From CAYMUL01 sp964393605 (GTDB taxonomy: Bacteria; Bacteroidota; Ignavibacteria; Ignavibacteriales; Ignavibacteriaceae), in assembly GCA_964393605.1 (NCBI GenBank), contig CAYMUL010000001.1, positions 186,001 through 250,000 on the forward strand: a DNA stretch of 64,000 nt. Direction: 5' to 3'. Numbering within the stretch: the stretch's first letter is position 1; every line of letters starts with the position of its first letter. Positions 34,697-42,073 of this stretch are shown here, one piece after another. The notes beneath the pieces are model-generated. The model saw nothing but the letters and a program-made list of their open reading frames with translations, searched no databases and was not told where the DNA came from. The position numbers and the translations under genes were made by a program.

Positions 34697-35119
34697 CTAA
34701 ATTGAATACCTATTCAAAATGTCTTCGGGAATTCGCACCGGTCTATTTGTTGAAAGAGAAATCATTGTGTAGATAAAATAACCTTCCGCTGCAATTTTTT
34801 TTGTTTCTTTATTGATAATCCAGAATCCAACTTTTGCCTGTGCGCCGTTAACTTCTAAAACTTGTGTGCGAACAATTGCAACATCGTTCAACGTCAGTGC
34901 ACGTTTGAAATCGATGTGATAAGTCGATGCGACCCAATTCAAACCTCGTTCATTAAATTCAGTCATAGACATTTTGTAGAACGCTTTCATCTGTGCGAAT
35001 CTTGCGGCGAGAACGTAATCTAAATATTTGGAACTGTGAACGTGGTTGTTCAGATCGATATCATCCGGGCGGATAGAAATTTCTGTTTCAAACGCGGAAT
35101 AATTCGGAGCGTCATTCAT
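34697..35119 (-). CDS. Acyl-CoA thioesterase, 4HBT hot-dog family
   Basis: 140 residues, single hot-dog domain. 'RPDDIDLNNHVHSSKYLDYV' matches the 4-hydroxybenzoyl-CoA thioesterase/YbgC motif (D..NHV). It hydrolyses acyl-CoA; natural substrate unknown. Divergent from the next small membrane gene. Confidence 0.85.
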   Translation of the reverse strand: MNDAPNYSAFETEISIRPDDIDLNNHVHSSKYLDYVLAARFAQMKAFYKMSMTEFNERGLNWVASTYHIDFKRALTLNDVAIVRTQVLEVNGAQAKVGFWIINKETKKIAAEGYFIYTMISLSTNRPVRIPEDILNRYSI

Positions 35120-35172
35120 ATTTGAATCTCTTAAAAAAAATATTCATCTCAAACTTAAAATTGGAAAAGATT

Positions 35173-35370
35173 ATGAAATACAAAAAGTTTTTGCCTATAA
35201 TTTTCGGCGGTATTGCCGGTTATGCATATTATTATTTTATCGGGTGCAACAACGGAACGTGCATTATTCAAAGCAATCCATACATCAGTACACTTTACGG
35301 TGCATTATTCGGTGCGGCTTTTTCGTTTCCGTTCAAATCAAAACCGAAAACCGAGCCGAACAACGAGTAA
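35173..35370 (+). CDS. Small DUF6132-like membrane protein
   Basis: 65 residues from the ATG at 35173 (GGAAAAG upstream). Two hydrophobic stretches and 'FIGCNNGTCIIQSNPYISTL' followed by 'YGALFGAAF', as in short DUF6132 proteins, which commonly sit near rhodanese or sulfur genes. An earlier TTG start (35122) is possible but would add an unlikely basic leader. Confidence 0.65.
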   Translation: MKYKKFLPIIFGGIAGYAYYYFIGCNNGTCIIQSNPYISTLYGALFGAAFSFPFKSKPKTEPNNE

Positions 35371-35504
35371 TAGAAAATTTTAAATCCAATTTCCTTTCAA
35401 CTTCTTTAAAATCTGAACTTAAATCTTAACAAGAAAAATAATTTCCTTTACTGAACACCGTTTAGTAATATTGCATCGTAATTATTCACAAATTAAAGAA
35501 TTTA

Positions 35505-36110
35505 ATGGGAATTAAAGAAAGAAAAGAACGGGACAGAAAGGAAATGAAGCAGGCGATTCTCAATGCCGCACTCAAACTTTTTGTACAAAAAGGATATGAC
35601 AACGTCTCCCTAAGAAAAATTGGTGCTGAAATTGAATACAGCGCCGCTACAATTTATCTTTATTTTGACGACAAAGACGAAATTTTTTTTGAACTGCACA
35701 ACATGGGTTTTTCCGAATTCTACACACGTCAACAGAAACTACAAACTATTTCAGATCCTAAAGAACGGTTAATTGAACATGCCTACGAATATATAAAATT
35801 CGCGCGCGAAAATCCTGAATACTACGACATTATGTTCATCGCCAACAGTCCGGCAAAAAAAATAAAACAGTTTGCAAACTGGGAACTCGGCACACGAACA
35901 TATGAACTACTGAAGCTGAATATTGCGCAGTGCAAAGAGATTGGAATGTTTAAAGGTTACCCTGTTGATGTTGTCGCTTTTTCCCTTTGGTCTTTTGTGC
36001 ATGGAGTTTCTTCTCTTTTAGTTAGGAAGCGACTAACTTTAATCCAGGATGAAGTGATTAAAACTCTAATTGACGGCTCGCTTAATTACTTAGCGCAAAC
36101 TTATAAATAA
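35505..36110 (+). CDS. TetR/AcrR-family transcriptional regulator
   Basis: 201 residues. N-terminal HTH: 'AILNAALKLFVQKGYDNVSLRKIGAEIEYSAATIYLYF' region, seen in parts as 'LFVQKGYDNVSLRKIG' and 'SAATIYLYFDDKDEI'. C-terminal helical ligand-binding domain. Target unknown; an SDR/epimerase start fossil lies 44 nt downstream and may be the decayed partner. Confidence 0.88.
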   Translation: MGIKERKERDRKEMKQAILNAALKLFVQKGYDNVSLRKIGAEIEYSAATIYLYFDDKDEIFFELHNMGFSEFYTRQQKLQTISDPKERLIEHAYEYIKFARENPEYYDIMFIANSPAKKIKQFANWELGTRTYELLKLNIAQCKEIGMFKGYPVDVVAFSLWSFVHGVSSLLVRKRLTLIQDEVIKTLIDGSLNYLAQTYK

Positions 36111-36153
36111 AAAATTTTCAAATCATTCAAAATTAATTTTAAAAAGCATAACA

Positions 36154-36225
36154 ATGCAAACAATACTCGGTGGTGCTGGTACGGAATTAGCAAAAGCTCT
36201 TGGCATTTTTATTAATCAAATTTGA
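36154..36225 (+). pseudogene. Fossil N-terminus of an NAD-dependent epimerase/dehydratase
   Basis: 24 codons reading 'MQTILGGAGTELAKALGIF' and stopping. Epimerase/SDR proteins begin with a similar 'MQTILGxxGxIGxELAKAL' Rossmann loop, so a few residues of the glycine loop have been lost and the rest of the gene is gone. Located just after the TetR regulator. Too short to be certain. Confidence 0.4.
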
Positions 36226-36869
36226 ATTGTACTTAGAAACTTGAAAAAAGTTAACCGAGCGATCAATTGATACAAGCATATCGGAACATAAAATCATTAA
36301 TGGAAAAAGCGCGTGGCTTTATACAGCTATCAAATTAAAACGGAATTATTTCCAATCAAATTAAATGTAGACTACTCTTTCCCTCCGGAATGAATTTGAC
36401 CGACGACTTCAAAACACAGCCGATGATTCCATTCATCGGGCAAGTGGGATATAATATAAAATTCTAAACTTATTTTGTTTGTCTCCCTCACAGCAGAGCA
36501 GCTTGCAGGCAGGGAAGATGCAACTCGAACCTCGCACAACTTCTCATATGTATAAACAATCAATCACTGACTTGGCACAATATTGGCAGGCAGAAAATAT
36601 ATTTGGTTAGGATAAAACTTTATCCTTATTTTTCTCACAACAAATAATGGAAATTGAAACTGGGGTAGCCGCCCCGAAGAAAGAATATGAAACATTTACA
36701 AAATTTAATTTCGTGTTTTGAAGATTGTATGCACAACCGTCATGCATACTACATGGATTTTTGGCGGGAGAATTAGTAGTTATATGCTTAATTAAAAATG
36801 TAACATACCACCAAGTTTAATATCTTTATGAATAAAAATATTTGAAAGTTTTAAGGAAATTGGAATAAT
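36226..36869. other. Intergenic region without recognisable gene
   Basis: About 640 nt between the epimerase fossil and hsdM. Reading frames are short. A 63-codon reverse frame at 36372-36563 has no family match and no ribosome site. A good ribosome site (AAGGAAA) appears only at the right edge before hsdM. Probably decayed sequence at the left border of the accessory region. Confidence 0.4.
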
Positions 36870-37319
36870 ATGGCTAACAACAACAAAGAAGAAACAATCG
36901 AAAAACAGCTCTGGAAAGCGGCGGATAAACTTAGAAAAAATATTGATGCCGCTGAATATAAGCATATTGTTTTAGGACTATTTTTTCTAAAATATATTTC
37001 GGATGCTTTTGAAGATCATCACGCGAAACTTGAAAAAGGCGAAGGTGAATTTTCCGGTGCTGATCCCGAAGATCGTGATGAATACAAAGCTGAAAACATT
37101 TTCTTTGTTCCGCCTTCCGCACGCTGGTCATATTTACAGAAAAGAGCAAAGCTGCCTGAAATTGGAAAAGATGTTGTTGCCGCTATGGATGCTATCGAAA
37201 GAGATAACGCCTCTCTTAAAGATGTGCTTCCAAAAGTATTCGCAAGAGGAAATCTTGATCCGGCAAGTCTTGGCGGCTTGATTGATTTAATCAGTAACGT
37301 TTCAATGACACAAGGAAAC

Positions 37320-37360
37320 GCTTCGACAACTCTTCGACAAGCTCAGAGTGCCAGCTCAGC
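37320..37360. repeat. REP-like insert 1 within hsdM
   Basis: 41 nt, 39/41 identical to 38217-38257. Contains 'CTTCGACAAGCTCAG', which recurs across both copies. It adds about 14 residues ('ASTTLRQAQSASSAL') between the HsdM helical domain and the methylase core, where related proteins have a short loop. The reading frame is preserved. Confidence 0.75.
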
Positions 37361-38058
37361 GCTAAGCGGTAAAGGTGATTTTCTCGGTAAAACATTCGAG
37401 TATTTTCTTGGTGAGTTTGCCTTAGCCGAAGGTAAGAAAGGCGGACAGTTCTATACTCCCCGTTCTGTTGTTGAGTTACTTGTTGAAATGTTAGAGCCGT
37501 ACAAAGGACGTGTGCTTGATCCTTGCTGCGGTTCCGGCGGAATGTTTGTTCACTCTGAAAAGTTTGTAGAAAATCATCAAGGAAATTTGAACGACATTTC
37601 CATTTATGGACAAGAAAGCAACCAAACAACTTGGCGATTGGCAAAAATGAATCTTGCAATTCGTGGAATTGACAGCTCGCAAGTTAAGTGGAACAATGAA
37701 GGATCATTTCTTAACAACGCTCATAAAGATTTGAAAGCCGATTTTGTAATTGCAAATCCGCCGTTTAACGACAGCGACTGGAGCGGTGATCTTTTACGCA
37801 AAGACGGATGATGGCAATACGGCGTTCCGCCCGCAAGCAACGCTAATTATGCGTGGATACAACATTTTATTTATCACTTAGCGCCGAGCGGACAAGCGGG
37901 TTTTGTGCTAGCCAAAGGTTCGCTTACTTCCAAAACTTCCGGTGAAGGTGATATTAGAAAAGCCCTTGTTGAAGCAAGACTTATTGACTGCATTGTGAAC
38001 CTACCGGCAAAACTATTTTTGAATACTCAGATTCCGGCGAGTTTATGGTTTTTAAGCC

Positions 38059-38083
38059 GGGCTTCGATAAACTCAGCCACCGG
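38059..38083. repeat. REP-like insert 2 within hsdM (short form)
   Basis: 'GGGCTTCGATAAACTCAGCC' followed by ACCGGC: a variant of the same 'GGCTTCGA-AA-CTCAGCC' element, encoding 'RASINSATGL' in a loop after 'QIPASLWFLS'. Related HsdM proteins have a different short loop here. In frame. Confidence 0.6.
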
Positions 38084-38216
38084 CTTATTTCCAAGAAAAG
38101 GGAAGGAGATTCTTTTTATTGATGCACGCAATATGGGTTTTTTAATTAACAGAAGAACCCGCGAACTTTCCGAAGAAGATATAAAAACTATTGCCGGCAC
38201 TTACCACAATTGGCGT

Positions 38217-38257
38217 GCTTCGACAACTCTTCGGCAAGCTCAGAGTACCAGCTCAGC
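38217..38257. repeat. REP-like insert 3 within hsdM
   Basis: Second long copy of the 41-nt element, giving 'ASTTLRQAQSTSSAA' after 'GTYHNWR', a surface loop in the HsdM C-terminal part. Two mismatches from copy 1, so the copies are recent relative to the gene or under exchange. Confidence 0.75.
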
Positions 38258-38525
38258 AGCCAATAATTACAAAGATGTTAGAGGTTTCTGCAATTCCGCT
38301 TCTGTTGAAAGAGTAAAGGAGCTTGATTATGCACTGACTCCCGGACGCTATGTTGGCTTGCCCGATGATGAAGATGACTTTGATTTTAATGAACGCTTTA
38401 CAACACTTAAAGCCGAGTTTGAAGAACAGCTAAAGGAAGAAGAAAGATTGAATAAACTAATTAACGAGAATTTAGAAAGGATTGAAATATCATCTTGATA
38501 TCGCAAAACGCGATACCATAAAATT

Positions 38526-39515
38526 ATGGCGAAGACATATTCAAATATCACAATTTACAAATCTTCTGAAATTCAGAAAAAGATTTATACTATCCGTAAC
38601 GAACAAGTTATGCTTGACAGCGATTTAGCATTCTTTTATGATGTCGAAACAAAACAACTTAATAGGGCTGTTAAAAGAAACGTCGTCAGATTTCCTAAAG
38701 ATTTTATGTTTCAGCTAAATGAAGATGAACTGGAATTTTTGAGGTGCCAATTTGGCACCTCAAAAGATGAATCTTTGAGGTCACAAATTGTGACCTCAAA
38801 AAACAAAAGAGGCGGAAGACGATATTTGCCTTATGTTTTCACCGAACAAGGCGTTGCTATGCTCTCCGCTGTTCTTAAAAGCGAAACAGCAGTTAAAATG
38901 AGCGTCCAAATTATGAGTGCTTTTGTAGCTATGCGGAGATTTTTAGTTGAAAATGCCGGTGTTTTCCAGCGGATTGATAAATTGGAATTAAAACAAATTG
39001 AAACCGATATAAAAGTGAACCAAATATTTGACGCGATGCAAAGTAAAGAAATTGAACCCAAACAAGGAATATTTTATGACGGACAAATTTTTGACGCACA
39101 TAAATTTGTTTCATCTATTGTTCGTAAAGCTGAAAAGTCCATTCTATTGATTGATAACTACATTGATGAAACCGTACTTGATCTTTTTGCGAAAAAGAAA
39201 AAAGAAGTTGCTGTAATAATACTAACTGCGAATATTGGTAAAGCTTTAAAACTGGATGAGAAAAAATTCAATTCGCAGTATCCAAAAATTTTTATAAAAG
39301 AATTTAACAAAGCACACGATAGATTTATGATTATTGACGACAAAGACGTTTACCACTTCGGCGCATCCTTAAAAGATTTGGGTAAAAAATGGTTCGCTTT
39401 TTCTAAGTTGGATAAAACGGCATTGGATTTATTAAATAGAATTAGTTCGGTTGCTGAGACTCTCTCGGTCTCTGAGGTTCTCGAAGAGACCGTTATTCGA
39501 AAAGAAAAACAATGA
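38526..39515 (+). CDS. ORF6N-domain protein with PLD-like C-terminal region
   Basis: 329 residues. The N-terminal ORF6N DNA-binding-type domain (about 12-110; 'IYTIRNEQVMLDSDLAFFYD', 'YLPYVFTEQGVAMLSAVL') is joined by a coiled segment to a C-terminal domain with 'HKFVSSIVRKAEKSILLIDNYID' style and 'HDRFMIIDDKDVYHFGASLKD', resembling phospholipase-D-like nuclease fragments. Such genes often sit inside hsd loci between hsdM and hsdS. The segment 'FLRCQFGTSKDESLRSQIVTS' is encoded by two perfect DNA palindromes in tandem. Confidence 0.8.
   Translation: MAKTYSNITIYKSSEIQKKIYTIRNEQVMLDSDLAFFYDVETKQLNRAVKRNVVRFPKDFMFQLNEDELEFLRCQFGTSKDESLRSQIVTSKNKRGGRRYLPYVFTEQGVAMLSAVLKSETAVKMSVQIMSAFVAMRRFLVENAGVFQRIDKLELKQIETDIKVNQIFDAMQSKEIEPKQGIFYDGQIFDAHKFVSSIVRKAEKSILLIDNYIDETVLDLFAKKKKEVAVIILTANIGKALKLDEKKFNSQYPKIFIKEFNKAHDRFMIIDDKDVYHFGASLKDLGKKWFAFSKLDKTALDLLNRISSVAETLSVSEVLEETVIRKEKQ
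38737..38765. repeat. Perfect palindrome 1 inside ORF6N gene
   Basis: 29 nt with 14-nt arms around one central base: TTTTGAGGTGCCAA and its reverse complement. Immediately followed by a second, different palindrome, 8 nt away. Could be a protein-binding site, an RNA hairpin, or the target/product of a palindrome-copying process. Confidence 0.9.
38774..38800. repeat. Perfect palindrome 2 inside ORF6N gene
   Basis: 27 nt with 13-nt arms TTTGAGGTCACAA / TTGTGACCTCAAA around one A. It shares the outer TTTGAGGT with palindrome 1 but differs in the core (CACAA versus GCCAA), so the pair looks like a duplicated site with changed specificity. Confidence 0.9.
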
Positions 39516-40090
39516 GTAAAGGTTTTATGTACATATTAGAATGCTCTGACGGAAGCTATTATACCGGTAGTACAAAAGATTTAGAACGAAGACTCTGGGA
39601 ACACCAAAATATGCTCGGTGCAAATTATACAAAGAAAAGATTGCCGGTTAAACTTGTTTATCATGAGGAATACTCAAGAATTGATGAAGCATTCTACCGC
39701 GAAAAACAAGTGCAAGGTTGGAGCCGTAAAAAGAAAGAAGCGTTGATAGAAGGAAAGCCTGAATTGTTACCAAAGCTTGCAAAAAAAATCTTTAGCAAGA
39801 AAGGCGCTTCGATACGCTTCGCTACTCAGCACCCAGAAAATGTAACGAGGTTGTTGAGTAGCCCCGATTCATCGAAACGCGCCAAAAGAAACGCAAACAA
39901 TGGTGCTTCGATACGCTTCGCTACTCAGCGCCCAGAAAATGTAACAAGGTTGTTGAGTCGCCCCGATTCATCGGGGCGTATCGAAACAACCGACGAGAAC
40001 GAGCGCTTCGATACGATTGCTTCGCAATCACTCAGCGCCCAATCAGAAGCAAGGTTGCTGAGTAATTCCGATCCCGACAAGTCGGAGTGA
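39512..40090 (+). CDS. GIY-YIG nuclease-domain protein with repeat-derived C-terminal tail
   Basis: 192 residues. Residues 1-80 are a small GIY-YIG domain of the UPF0213/YhbQ type ('MYILECSDGSYYTGSTKDLERRL', seen in parts as 'YILECSDGSYYTGSTKD' and 'VYHEEYSRIDEAFYREKQVQ'). From residue about 98 the protein is made of repeated DNA: 'GASIRFATQ.PENVTRLLS.PDSS' twice, then a related third segment. The usual protein ends near residue 95-100, so the tail is acquired. ATGA overlap with the ORF6N gene. Confidence 0.8.
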   Translation: MSKGFMYILECSDGSYYTGSTKDLERRLWEHQNMLGANYTKKRLPVKLVYHEEYSRIDEAFYREKQVQGWSRKKKEALIEGKPELLPKLAKKIFSKKGASIRFATQHPENVTRLLSSPDSSKRAKRNANNGASIRFATQRPENVTRLLSRPDSSGRIETTDENERFDTIASQSLSAQSEARLLSNSDPDKSE

Positions 40091-40091
40091 G
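39804..40091. repeat. Tandem palindromic repeats forming the tail of the GIY-YIG gene
   Basis: Units at about 39804-39880, 39903-39986 and 40002-40091. Each begins 'GCTTCGATACGCTTCGCTA' or a variant, contains 'CTACTCAG' with an inverted 'TTGAGTAG/CTGAGTAA', and ends in 'CCCCGATTCATCG'-type or 'CCGATCCCGACAAGTCGG' hairpin. Units 1 and 2 are nearly identical. The palindromic layout is like REP elements. Confidence 0.8.
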
Positions 40092-40153
40092 CTGTTTCAG
40101 TTTTCTTGTTCAAGGTAGTAGTGCTATGAAAGTTTTTTATAATCATAAATTTA

Positions 40154-40244
40154 TTTAACAAGTTCGGCATTGTTGTTCCAACCTTCGTTACGCTTCGGTT
40201 GATAAACTGGGCTGCGGGTTAATCGCAACGTCGTTAGCTATAAA
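40154..40244. other. attC-like site A (left end of cassette 1)
   Basis: Right half shares 47/50 nt with site B (40173-40222 versus 41105-41154), then ends with the R'-like box GTTAGCTATAAA at 40233-40244. A left R''-like TTTAAC sits at 40154-40159, but the left stem arm seen in site B is not present, so the site looks truncated. In integrons recombination occurs after the G of GTT; cassette 1 would begin at 40234. Confidence 0.5.
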
Positions 40245-41165
40245 CAATCAAGGGAGAAATAAAATGAAAATCATCAAATTATTTTTATTAATAATTATCG
40301 GTGTTTTAATTAATTCTTGTGATGAAAACAATCCAGTTGACCCTTTTGGATATACTAGTGAAGTATATTCAATTAATGGAAAATTAAATGAATGGAATTT
40401 AGGAAGTAATAAAAAAGTGATATTCCTTGGTGCCGGTGATATATGGAATAGCGATAAAGTGTATTCAACTTCTAAAATAGATTCTAATGGTAATTTCAGA
40501 TTGAATAATTTGGATAGTCCAACTGAAGCAATGTTTATGAATCCCGTTTATCCTCGATTCTCTGATGAAGCTATATTTGTTCGTAATACATTAACCTGTA
40601 GTGATTCTTCAGCAAAAAAAGTTTGGGGGCATTTAGTTATTATACTTGAAGAAGATACATCATTAACAAACAAAGGTCGTATTTACAGAAGAAACTTTAA
40701 TGACTGGTTCTATTTTAGTGATGATTCTGTGAAAGCTGGAGATTTTATTGTCGAATTTATTTATGCTGATAAAGATGCAAGATTGAGTGGTATCATAGAA
40801 TATGATTATACCCATACTTATACCAATCGCAAATTTCATTATACCTTTGAATATAACCTGAATCTAAAAAAAGGATGGAATAAAGAAGTCACACTAGTTA
40901 AATCTCAAGAAGTTTCAAGTGATTCGGGTTATACAAAAATTGTTACAACACGAAGTGTTACTAATTATGAACCAATTGGTGGACGCTGGGAATATAGTTA
41001 TTATGGTAATTAATTTATAGCTAACCAGCCAATCGACCCGACCGCCTTTTCGCATTCGGCATTTGTGTCCATCCGAAGGAGTCCATTCGGGATAAGCAAA
41101 ATTCTTGTTCCAAGCTTCGCTACGCTTCGGTTGATAAACTGGGCGGCGGGTTAAGCACAACACCG
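40234..41165 (+). mobile_element. Integron-type gene cassette 1 (lipoprotein cassette)
   Basis: The cassette starts with TTAGCTATAAA (after G40233) and its 3' site begins with TTTATAGCTAAC (41014-41025), the exact 12-nt reverse complement of GTTAGCTATAAA. This is what is expected when a circular cassette opens inside its own attC. It encodes one gene directly after the start and ends in a structured site. No integron integrase is present in the window. Confidence 0.55.
40264..41013 (+). CDS. Hypothetical lipoprotein (cassette gene)
   Basis: 249 residues. Lipobox at 'IIIGVLINSCDEN' (Cys about 18), so exported and lipid-anchored. The mature protein is beta-rich with no recognised domain; it opens with a 'YSINGKLNEWNLGSNKKVIFL' style stretch (shown only in part: 'VYSINGKLNEW') resembling small carboxypeptidase-regulatory-like folds. 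AAGGGAG lies about 6 nt before the ATG. Sits just after site A and ends at the R'' box of site B, the standard place for a cassette gene. Confidence 0.65.
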   Translation: MKIIKLFLLIIIGVLINSCDENNPVDPFGYTSEVYSINGKLNEWNLGSNKKVIFLGAGDIWNSDKVYSTSKIDSNGNFRLNNLDSPTEAMFMNPVYPRFSDEAIFVRNTLTCSDSSAKKVWGHLVIILEEDTSLTNKGRIYRRNFNDWFYFSDDSVKAGDFIVEFIYADKDARLSGIIEYDYTHTYTNRKFHYTFEYNLNLKKGWNKEVTLVKSQEVSSDSGYTKIVTTRSVTNYEPIGGRWEYSYYGN

Positions 41166-41174
41166 GTATATTGC
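41014..41174. other. attC-like site B (between cassettes 1 and 2)
   Basis: R''-like TTTATAGCTAAC (41014-41025); left stem arm ACCCG-A-CCGCC (41036-41046) pairs with GGCGGCGGGT (41142-41151) leaving one extrahelical A, a hallmark of attC folded strands; long variable loop containing 'CCGAAGG' hairpin words; right end GGTATATTGC (41165-41174) matching cassette 2's far end. Total about 150 nt, at the long end for attC. Confidence 0.5.
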
Positions 41175-41193
41175 TTACAAAGTTGGTAGTGGG

Positions 41194-41502
41194 TTAGAGA
41201 AGTGTTTTATAGTTTCGAGTACCGTGCAAAATTCTGTGAATGAAAATTGTTCCTTCTTCTATAGTATAAAAGATGAGATAGTTTTGTACAAGCAAATATC
41301 TATAGCCAAGATTTCTTATTTCTTCTTCTCTTGGTATTCTACCGAGATTAGGATTGTTAGATAAAATTTCTAAGTTTTTTTCAATTTTGTTTGCAATTGT
41401 ATCTGCTGCATTTGGATTATCTGCTGCAATGTATGAAATAATTTCACTAAAATCTTCTTCAGCAATACTAAGAAGTCGAATTTGATATTTATCTGCCGGC
41501 AT
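41194..41502 (-). CDS. RelE/ParE-superfamily toxin
   Basis: 102 residues. 'IRLLSIAEEDFSEIISYIAAD' and 'NPNLGRIPREEEIRNLGYRYL' with the C-terminal 'YTIEEGTIFIHRILHGTRNY' (seen in parts) match ParE/RelE-fold toxins. Either a gyrase poison or mRNA interferase; the family does not separate these by eye. The start lies inside the antitoxin gene's end (14-nt overlap), typical of such pairs. Confidence 0.88.
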   Translation of the reverse strand: MPADKYQIRLLSIAEEDFSEIISYIAADNPNAADTIANKIEKNLEILSNNPNLGRIPREEEIRNLGYRYLLVQNYLIFYTIEEGTIFIHRILHGTRNYKTLL

Positions 41503-41761
41503 TAATTGTTTCTCTGATGTTAGCCATTACTTTTTTCAGAGTTTTTCCTTTATCGCCTTCAGATTTTTGTTTTTGTGCAACAGATAATTTGGTAAGTAAA
41601 TCAAGTTTTAGTTGTAATCTTGAATAATGGGCCATAGACATTACCACTAAATCACCTTCTCCGTTTTTTGTAATAAATATTGGCTCATTAGAATTATTGG
41701 CAAGTTCAGATATTTCATTTGATTTATTTCTCAAATCAGAAATGGGTTTTATAATTGGCAT
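41489..41761 (-). CDS. Phd/YefM-family antitoxin
   Basis: 90 residues. N-terminal 'PIIKPISDLRNKSNEISELA' and 'NEPIFITKNGEGDLVVMSMA' are the Phd/YefM DNA-binding fold; the C-terminus wraps the toxin. First gene of the pair, likely autorepressing. AAGGAAAAC before the ATG. Confidence 0.88.
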   Translation of the reverse strand: MPIIKPISDLRNKSNEISELANNSNEPIFITKNGEGDLVVMSMAHYSRLQLKLDLLTKLSVAQKQKSEGDKGKTLKKVMANIRETINAGR

Positions 41762-41841
41762 CTTGTTTTCCTTATTTATTTATGTCAAAATTATATCATT
41801 ATTCTGATAGATACAACGCAAATTTATAAACGCAATATAAC

Positions 41842-42073
41842 AAGCGATTCAAGTTGTTTGCTTCTTTCGCATCCGGCTTTTGCTACCTGCGTTAATCTGT
41901 CGCAACAGTGTCATCAGTGTGCTATTACCGTAATCTTCCTATTCCTAATCTTCTTCTTCAAAGGACTATACTTCCCGCACAAGAAATATTTTTTTTCACT
42001 TCCGCGATGCAAATGGAAAAAAATATTCTATTGCATTCACGTTCACTATTAACTAATAACTCTTAATTATTAA
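41842..42073. repeat. Intergenic region with dispersed repeat and AT-rich tract
   Basis: After the cassette 2 end, 41887-41926 contains 'GTTAATCTGTCGCAACAGTG' and 'TCATCAGTGTGCTAT', related to the repeats near 19500 and 61270. Then pyrimidine-rich sequence and 'ACTATTAACTAATAACTC'-type AT repeats near 42045. No gene seen. Confidence 0.4.

Larger units (their letters stand above)
36870..38498 (+). pseudogene. hsdM: Type I restriction-modification methylase subunit HsdM, interrupted by one in-frame TGA
   Basis: 543 codons in one frame. HsdM N-terminal helical domain ('EKQLWKAADKLRKNIDAAEY', 'YKHIVLGLFFLKYISDAF'), N6-adenine MTase motif I 'LDPCCGSGGMF', motif IV 'IANPPFND' and later blocks 'NANYAWIQHFIYHLAP' and 'LTPGRYVGL'. 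Codon 314 (37809-37811) is TGA where the family has Arg ('DG-R-WxYG'), consistent with a CGA to TGA change; the frame is open on both sides. Three short in-frame inserts occupy loops (37320-37360, 38059-38083, 38217-38257). No hsdS or hsdR follows, so the type I system is incomplete. Either a pseudogene, a sequencing error, or two split polypeptides. Confidence 0.82.
41166..41841. mobile_element. Integron-type gene cassette 2 (toxin-antitoxin cassette)
   Basis: Begins with GTATATTGC (after G41165) and reaches GCAATATAAC at 41832-41841, which is the reverse complement of GTTATATTGC, 9/10 matching GGTATATTGC. It contains only the toxin-antitoxin pair, in reverse orientation, as is usual for toxin-antitoxin cassettes in integron arrays. 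Its own attC downstream (41836 onward) is not clearly foldable and runs into a dispersed repeat. Confidence 0.45.

Noticed and set aside
36372..36563. 63-codon reverse ORF in the gap before hsdM
   Set aside because: No ribosome site, no recognised motif, and located in decayed sequence.
37809..37811. Selenocysteine or reassigned TGA in hsdM
   Set aside because: The aligned residue is Arg, not Cys; no selenocysteine-insertion hairpin is evident; and TGA is used as a normal stop elsewhere in the window (for example 8-nt and ATGA overlaps).
39804..40091. CRISPR array
   Set aside because: Only two to three long, palindromic, coding repeats without uniform spacers, and no cas gene in the window.
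41836..41900. Complete third attC site after the toxin-antitoxin cassette
   Set aside because: The left box fits, but the apparent right box GCGTTAATC belongs to a dispersed repeat also seen elsewhere, and no paired stem with extrahelical bases was found.
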